A stretch of 64,000 nucleotides of DNA, from NCBI RefSeq assembly GCF_963576615.1, contig NC_088717.1:13336108-13400107 (forward strand), given 5' to 3'. The position numbers and the translations under genes are program-made. Shown here one piece after another: positions 57,746-64,000 of the stretch (positions within the stretch are counted from its first letter, which is position 1; each line of letters begins with the position of its first letter). Origin of the DNA: Watersipora subatra. Lineage: Eukaryota; Bryozoa; Gymnolaemata; Cheilostomatida; Watersiporidae. A model generated the notes under the pieces. The model saw nothing but the letters and a program-made list of their open reading frames with translations, made no database searches and was not told where the DNA came from.

Positions 57746-59559
57746 CTGTATTTTCATAGACAATTAACATCTTATTCTCATGAACCAGCAATTCTCTCAA
57801 CTCAAAACTTAGAAGATGAATAATATAAATACTATTGATGAAACTGTAGAGAGTTAGCAAGTGTTTGAATACTGTTCATTTTACTTTTTTTTGGGATAGT
57901 AGAGGAGTTTTCACATACCTGCAACTATTCATAATATGTATCAATTAGGTTAGAAGTGAAGGAGTTTATTTTATCTGCTAACAGAATAATATATTAATAT
58001 ATATATAATAATATCTTAGCAGATAATATAAATTATTTTTGTGAAAGATTTTATCACTAAGAATAGCTGATGATCTTTATGAATACAACTGTGAGTATCC
58101 CCTGCCACATGCGAGTGCACTCTATTTCAAGTACCATGTACATTTAGAATATTAGCCTAGAGGCTGCAGGGGTTGATAATGAAGGGCAAGATGCCAAAGT
58201 ATTTGCAGATGCACAAATTTATCAAGCATGCCATGTTTTTAATGATGCTCTACACAAAATTACTATATATTTATCATTGATATAATATGAGCGCTATCAT
58301 AATTGTATTTTTTTTAAATTTCATGTCGAAAAGAATTATCTGTCTTCGCTGCCTTATCATGTTTTGCAGCTTTACAAAGCTTGAAAATGCACAAAAATTA
58401 GCGAGTTAGAAGTGATACAAAGGCATTTCAACATAACATCAAGACACTAAAATATTTAGCAAATTTGTTGGAAGCACGCAGATAATCATTATAATATGCT
58501 TGCAGAACATGAGCACATGTAGTCAACCCTAAGCATGCCTGTTCCAAATAGGCTCAGATTAGATGAGCAACAAGTTACCAAAGTACTTCAGACAACTTGT
58601 TGTACTCCGAGGGTGTTTATCTCCGTGACATTGCAAAGTTTATTGGAAAAGGCCAAGTGCATGTCATCTTTCACTCTAGGGTGTAACTGTAATTAAGCAA
58701 TAGTAATAGGTACATAGTAGTACAATATTTGCACGCAGTTGCCTGCTTACTGGCTGGCCTTAATTCTCCTAACGTACTTGTCATAGAGGTATCCAAGGAA
58801 AGCTGCGCGACATCCTCTCAAGAGATTTATCGAGGAAGTACACGTACTCTCCCTTTCTGCTGAGTCTCATATGAGGCTCATCAACGCTGCTAATGGAAAT
58901 CTATGGCGCTGTTCACTAGCGTCTGTCTATTGTCTGTGTCCAGTGAACGATTGACCGGTATTGCTAGTGGAATAGTGTACAGTCATGTTTTTTAAAAGTT
59001 GAAATTGTTCTGGAACAAAAATCAGAGTTAGTATAATTACTTCATGACGTAGTGGATGTCAATATTTCCTATAAGATGAAATTCTTTATACTTTCAGAAA
59101 AATAGTCCAAGATTCATCTGTAGCTAACAAAAGAATGGCTATTTCAATTGTACAGAGCTGTTTTTAAACTGCTCTATGCTATTTTTGGACTATCTGCCCA
59201 TTTACTTATGTCACGATGGTCTGACTTGGTCATAGTTTTTGCAAGTATAATGCTAATTGTTAACTGTATCACTGAGGCAAAGCTAGAACTAGCAATTTAA
59301 CACTGAAATCTATTATTGTATACACAAGAAGGATCCCTGATCATAGACCCTATTAACCCTATTAAAAAACTTGGAATAGCATAAGTCCTTTTGAAGTGAA
59401 TATTATTTTAAAGCTCCAAGTTTGCAGAAAACAATAAAAAGAATGGGAAATAAATAGAGCAATGCTTTTAATTCACTTTTCTGAAAAATGTTGTTTTAGA
59501 GGTAATTAAAAGAAAAATGATTGCAGTTTGCTTAGCCTTATACAGAGTGTATATTTGTT
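57746..59559. other. Intron, no supported feature
   Basis: AT-rich intron between the MITE-like element and the dispersed repeat at 59560. No exon, tandem array or transposon end is seen. Confidence 0.4.
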
Positions 59560-60000
59560 ATGAATGAAAAAGTGATAGTTTTGGTATAGAGTTATTGTTT
59601 CTGATAAGAAGAAGCTTTCTAGGTTGGTCTATTTTAGATATTAGATTACTAACAACTTCAATCAGTGTGTCTTAAGAGACTATTGCACTGTAGACAGCCA
59701 ATTTTGACTTTTCAATTTTCAATTCGTTTAAAATGCCTTTATTATTTTCGCAATATTTTAAAAATTAGCTAAAATACCTTCGCTATTTTGGCTTTTCTTA
59801 AATATCACCAAAACACTGAAATCAACTTAAAACTTTAACATTATACACGAAACATATTATGTGTAAAGCACTCAAAATTTTATAACCCTAGTTAAGCCAG
59901 AAGTATAGATAAAAAAGGTGCAACTATATGGTCAAGTTTGTTCGGGGTGTAGGATCTTAAGAAAAACCACAAATTATCTTGGGTCCAAGATTCAGTGTTA
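59560..60000. repeat. Dispersed repeat, second copy of 39268-39640
   Basis: Shares the CTTCAATCAGTGTGTCTTAA block and following landmarks with 39268-39640. It ends about 20 bp before the acceptor of exon 10, so part of that splice site may lie in repeat-derived sequence. Confidence 0.6.
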
Positions 60001-60023
60001 GCAGACAAACAAATACATTGTAG

Positions 60024-60212
60024 GTCCAAGGGCACCTGTGCCAGCTCCCGCTCATTGTTACCAGTATAACCCGTGGAGCCAGACTACATCATGGAGATGT
60101 GACCCAGTAATACCACCAGCACCACAGGTATATGCTCCTCCAATGCAGGGCAGCTTTGGCATGTACCCTACTTGTCCACCTGTTGGACAGAGTAATACAG
60201 GCTATTGTCAAG
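60024..60212 (+). CDS. Unrecognised gene, exon 10: Pro/Tyr/Cys-rich
   Basis: The acceptor is TACATTGTAG and the donor is TGTCAAG|GTCAGT, phase 1 on both sides. It encodes PRAPVPAPAHCYQYNPWSQT, WRCDPVIPPAPQVYAPPMQG and YPTCPPVGQSNTGYCQ. It looks like a disordered region with Pro-rich short motifs. Phase fits on both sides. Confidence 0.7.
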
Positions 60213-61142
60213 GTCAGTTGGAAATGTAAATAATGTACCCAAACTTGTCTACTAGGAACTTTGTCAGAAGTATTTGTCGCAAGACAGTATAATTGTAAGG
60301 TAGTACAACTTAACTGTTGTTTATTTGCTCTTTCGCCACCGTTAGAACCGATGTATCAGTTTAGAAGTAATAAAAATAGTATTAGAAGTAATAGCGGTAA
60401 TAGAAATACAGGCCATAGGCCGATGCATCAGCTAATCAATAGGGTTTCACTTTTCTTTTTATTTCGAAGCCTACGCATTAGCTAAACCAATCAAATCTTG
60501 TTGCCAGTGAAACAACCTTGTTGCCAACCCTGTGCAACCAATCGAAAAAATTTTGCTAAGCAACTCCATTTCAAATTATTTTTCGAAATGGGAAAACCAG
60601 ATCGCTATCATCATGGCAATAAAAAACGCACCTCATTCATTCAATGCAAATGAAGCTTCAGAAGTTTTTGCGAGAGTGAGATTCACTAATCAGTTTTAAA
60701 CTTATCCTGTAGCGAATTTTGTTTTGACTAAGATGCAATTTATGGTAAAAAGATATCTGCATTGATTCTTGAGATATTGCATAAATACTGGTGGTATATC
60801 TATTTTTCAAAAATCCGTTTAAGTTTATTTGGTCAGAATAGCGAATTTAGTGCAGTAGTGAAAGAGTTAATCAAAAATGAGAATGCACTATACTTATGTA
60901 TAATATCATATGTCATTTAGTATTATCATATAATCATTGGAGTTCAATTTAGCGCATTTTAATAGTCAGAATAAAGTACATACATAAAGATTGTTATTAT
61001 AAAACCTACAAAGAAATATAGTCATTATGGGATTATGCGGTACTGAGATATTTCAGGGTTGATAATGTAATTCGCTGCTATGAAGTGTTTTCTTGGATTG
61101 CGACATTATCCCAAGTGTCATCTTATGAGCAGTAAATTTAGA

Positions 61143-61190
61143 ATGACAATAATAATAATTATAATAATAATATTATTATTATAAGCTACA
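61143..61190. repeat. (AAT)n microsatellite at the 5' border of the retrotransposon
   Basis: ATAATAATAATTATAATAAT-type repeat directly before the truncated element. A longer AAT/ATT repeat follows its 3' end. Confidence 0.85.
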
Positions 61191-62480
61191 AATATTTAGG
61201 AGTTATGGAGGCAGACGACATAAAACAATCTGAAATGAAAACTAAGATCAAGAAGGAATACATTCACAGGCTCATGAAAGGGCTGAAATCAAAGCTGACT
61301 GCTGGAAATCTCATTACTTCTATCAATACATGGGCTGTGTCCTTGTACAGATACGGAGCAGGGATTATTCAGTGGATGAAGGCTGAGTTACAGCAACTGG
61401 ACAAAAGGACGCGGAAACTGATGACAACGCATAAAGGTCTTCATCCAAGATCTGATGTAGATAGAGTATATGTTGAAAGGGACCAAGGAGGAAGAGGATT
61501 AATGAGTGTTGAGGAAGCTGTGAAATACGAAAGTCACAGTCTGAAAAAGTACACAGAAGGCAGCCCAGTCGAATTTATGAGAACAGCGAGTTAGATCATA
61601 AATACCAACAGTGAAGATGGACGACAAGAGTATAGAAACCATCAGAAAACTGCACAAAAGCAAAACTGGCATGATAAGCCAATGAACGGACAACATCTAA
61701 GACAGGCAGAGGATCAAGCAGCAAAGGAGACATGGCAATGGATGAAGAGGGGATGTCTCAAACGAGAGACTGAAAGCCTGATCATTGCTGCCCAGGATCT
61801 AGTATTAAGAACCAACTATAGGAAGGCCAAGATAGAAAAGTCAACAAACGATTTGAAATGCAGATTGTGCAAGCAGAAAGATGAAACAGTGTCCCACATA
61901 GTCAGCGAATGCAGTAAGATCGCACAGGCAGAATATAAAGGGCGGCCTGACAAAGTGGCAAGTGTAGTGCACTGGAGCATATGCAAAAAACATGAGTTGC
62001 CCCACACAGAAAAAGGTACGACCACCGTGCTGAAGCTGTACTGGAAAATGAGAAAGTGAAGCTGCTATGGGACTTCAATGTGCAGACAGACAAGGTTATT
62101 GAAGCTAGAAGACCAGACCTAATACTAATAAACAAAGAAACCAAACAGTGTCAGGTCATAGACATAGCGATACCTGGAGACACAAGGGTAGTACAGAAGG
62201 AAGATGAGAAGCTTGGTAAATTCAGAGAGATTGGGTTCGAGATAAACAGACTGTGGAAGGTGAAAACCGAAGTGATACCAATAGTAATTGGTGCACTCGG
62301 AACAATATCAATGAGGCATATAGCATACCTGGCCGAGGGGGAGTGAACATGTCTTATGTGACTATACAGAAGACAGCCATCTTAGGAACAGCTCACATTT
62401 TGAGGAAGGTCCTCTCTTAGTGGAATTGAGGAAGATGTTAGATCCTTTGGCCATTTGTTAAGACCCGGACTTAACATGGA
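61190..62480 (+). mobile_element. R2/NeSL/R4-group non-LTR retrotransposon, 5'-truncated
   Basis: It starts inside the reverse transcriptase (YKYLGVMEADDIKQSEMK) after an AAT repeat. The first frame (to 61594) has INTWAVSLYRYGAGIIQWMK and LDKRTRKLMTTHKGLHPRSD then GGRGLMSVEE, typical of this group. The next (61682-62059) carries a CCHC motif, CRLCKQKDETVSHIVSEC. The third (62056-62346) has ARRPDLILI and QVIDIAIPGD, the PD-(D/E)XK restriction-like endonuclease core, and ends VIPIVIGALGTIS. A stop (61592) and a frameshift near 62013 (an A-run) break it. The 3' side enters AAT repeats (62530-62710). Confidence 0.85.
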
Positions 62481-62529
62481 CTAAAACCAGTCACCTACCA
62501 CCACACGACTGTGAAGAAAAACTTTTACA

Positions 62530-62710
62530 ATAATAATAATAACAATAATAATGATCATGATAATGATAATAACTGAAAAAGGTGTTGGATATCCCAGGTT
62601 AGGGGCCCTAGCCTGGTACCAAGGTATCACCAGCTGAAGAGCTGAGGAAATCAACAAGGATAATAATAATATTGTTGTAATAATAATAATAATAGTAATA
62701 ATAATAAGAG
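62530..62710. repeat. (AAT)n-type repeat at the 3' border of the retrotransposon
   Basis: Two runs of AATAATAATAACAATAAT type, separated by about 75 bp of unique sequence (GTTGGATATCCCAGGTTAGG and following). Confidence 0.85.
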
Positions 62711-63015
62711 TTATAAAAACTCTCATATATGTTCATATGCTTATAAATGTTAGTACCAAGCTATTGATATATGAGCAGAAATTTTTTTTTTTTAGTTGTC
62801 ATCTCATGCGCTGATGTACTTTTACCGTGTGTTTATATAAGAACATCACTGTGTACTCTTACCATGTGTTTATATAAGAACATCACCGTGTATTCTTACT
62901 CTACACTATTTAGTAAGTAAGCCTACTAGAAAATAACTCTTTAGTTTGTAGACATAAATGTTTGAGAAGTATTTTCTGTTTCGATATTCTCTGTTCAGCG
63001 TATTAAATATTGTAG

Positions 63016-63132
63016 CCACCACTTGTTCTTTTCCTTCACACTGGTGCTCCCCTCCTCCTAGCCCTCTGCAACTTCCTGCAGCTCCTCCTCCTACCCAAAC
63101 AGACCAAAATAAAGCTCAAACATCAGCACCAA
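63016..63132 (+). CDS. Unrecognised gene, exon 11: Pro-rich
   Basis: The acceptor is TTAAATATTGTAG and the donor is GCACCAA|GTAAGT, phase 1 on both sides. It encodes ATTCSFPSHWCSPPPSPLQL, then PAAPPPTQTDQNKAQTSAPS. A stronger-looking acceptor at 63061 (CTCCTCCTAG) gives a phase that does not fit the previous exon in the Pro-rich frame, so I prefer 63016. Confidence 0.55.
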
Positions 63133-63912
63133 GTAAGTTCTGCAGTCTCTCTTATGTAAATAGTCACCACACAAAAAATAAACAAGGTTTGCATACCTTT
63201 CAGTTTTGGCCTTAGAGTGTTCTACATTTAAAGGTAGCACCAAATAACAATGTTCAGTCGCTCATTTGGCAAGTCAATAAGTTTACCATTCTTTTTTTTG
63301 TTGAGCCAATGCCTGCCACTCGCAATTGTGTATTTAATGAAAAGACGTTGCAGAGCTAGTACATGCAGAAACACCAAACTTCTATGTTGGAGCAATTTGG
63401 TTAACTGGCGCCAGACTTTTAGTTGAGGGTAGCATTTACGGAATAGCCTGTGCGCCGCTCATTTAACAAGGGCATTTATTCTTAGGCCGGGTAAACCCTT
63501 CTTTTCTTTATTCTTAGATATTTGCAGGTACTTTGCTCAATTGCATAAACACATCTGTTACAATCATTTTTGTTTATAGTTTTAAGAAAAGCTTATTAAT
63601 AATACTAAACATATATTTTATTTATATTGACTAATATTGTACTAGAATTATTTAAAAGAGTTTTAATATTTTAAAGTTAAAACTCCAAAATTATTTACAT
63701 CTCAGTATTGAGCAAGCGCCAACTCAATTTTTAGTTCTACATCTTCCATGTAATTTTAGTTGTGATCGTAACAAGTCTGAAAGTTCATTATTTCTTCCGG
63801 CTTTAAAATTGAAAAAAATTTGTTTAGATTCAAAATTGACTGACTAGATCATTGCTGTAACCATCAAGCTTAGCCTGAGTCTCCTAAAAAATGTTCATAC
63901 TGCTTTTAACAG

Positions 63913-64000
63913 GAAGTGCGGCTCAGTCTGCATCCAGACTCACTTCAGAAACATCTCAGTCTCGAGCTTCAGTTCGTGGCAGCAGAAGTCAAAGCAAAGC
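63913..64000 (+). CDS. Unrecognised gene, exon 12: Ser-rich, runs off the window
   Basis: The acceptor is TGCTTTTAACAG, phase 1 in. It encodes RSAAQSASRLTSETSQSRAS, then VRGSRSQSK, and continues past the window end. It has the same composition as exons 7 and 8 (Ser, Gln, Arg), which supports one continuous disordered C-terminal region. Confidence 0.65.

Larger units (their letters stand above)
41948..64000 (+). other. Gene span: unrecognised multi-exon gene (3' incomplete)
   Basis: Twelve exons join without a phase error (41948-42272, 42501-42622, 43536-43663, 46205-46424, 47244-47353, 47841-48082, 48789-48875, 52981-53158, 56016-56203, 60024-60212, 63016-63132, 63913 on), giving about 664 residues within the window. 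The predicted protein has three hydrophobic segments near the N-terminus, a middle without known domains, two regions with short motifs of acidic residue, Gly and aromatic (for example DDHGRPWVYDN and VDDNGSRR), and Pro-rich then Ser-rich regions. I do not recognise the family. That the two motif-rich exons (47841 and 56016) resemble each other argues for one gene. It could be two genes, with the first ending at 48457. Confidence 0.7.

Overview
This is a 64 kb piece of an AT-rich, intron-rich animal genome. Short exons with GT/AG borders sit in long introns full of minisatellites, non-LTR retrotransposon fragments and small DNA transposons. There are no bacterial operons, ribosome-binding sites or CRISPR arrays. 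The repeat load and the style of the mobile elements suggest a marine invertebrate, perhaps a spiralian, but I cannot name the species.

Three protein-coding loci lie head to tail on the + strand. I built each by joining open exons whose splice phases agree. (1) 192-10627: the 3' part of a C2H2 zinc-finger gene, five exons, with its 5' end outside the window. (2) 15806-41058: an apparently complete cyclic-nucleotide-gated (CNG) channel alpha-type subunit. It has 13 exons totalling 2,496 coding bases, a multiple of three, and predicts 831 residues with S1-S6, a TIGET pore, a C-linker, a cyclic-nucleotide-binding domain and a C-terminal leucine zipper. (3) 41948 to beyond 64000: an unrecognised gene with three hydrophobic segments at the N-terminus, two exons rich in acidic/Gly/aromatic hairpin-like motifs, and Pro- and Ser-rich exons running off the window. 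It also has a possible alternative terminal exon at 48303-48457.

Most of the remaining sequence is repeats. The largest is a 48-bp satellite of about 88 units (35057-39265) in the last CNG intron, with no length change that I could find and visible higher-order structure. A 12-bp array (19196-20200) and an approximately 800-bp polypyrimidine tract (21650-22457) also lie in CNG introns. Shorter minisatellites often start just after 5' splice sites. In one case (30530-31075) the repeat unit contains the exon end and its donor site.

Mobile elements include: an R2/NeSL/R4-group non-LTR retrotransposon tail with a restriction-like endonuclease domain (61190-62480); a YADD reverse-transcriptase fragment nested in another repeat (44052-45160); other retrotransposon tails (4700-5260, 8840-9080, 54690-54895); a hAT-type MITE with a perfect 8-bp target duplication (51829-52017); two TA-flanked pogo/mariner-like elements (1974-2726, 55080-55889); a MITE with GGGGTAAC-type ends (57282-57745); and a Helitron-like family with an antisense tRNA-like segment (2762-3233, 20931-21301, 23880-24063).

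The many long open frames inside the satellites (up to 991 codons) are products of repeat units divisible by three, and I do not call them genes.
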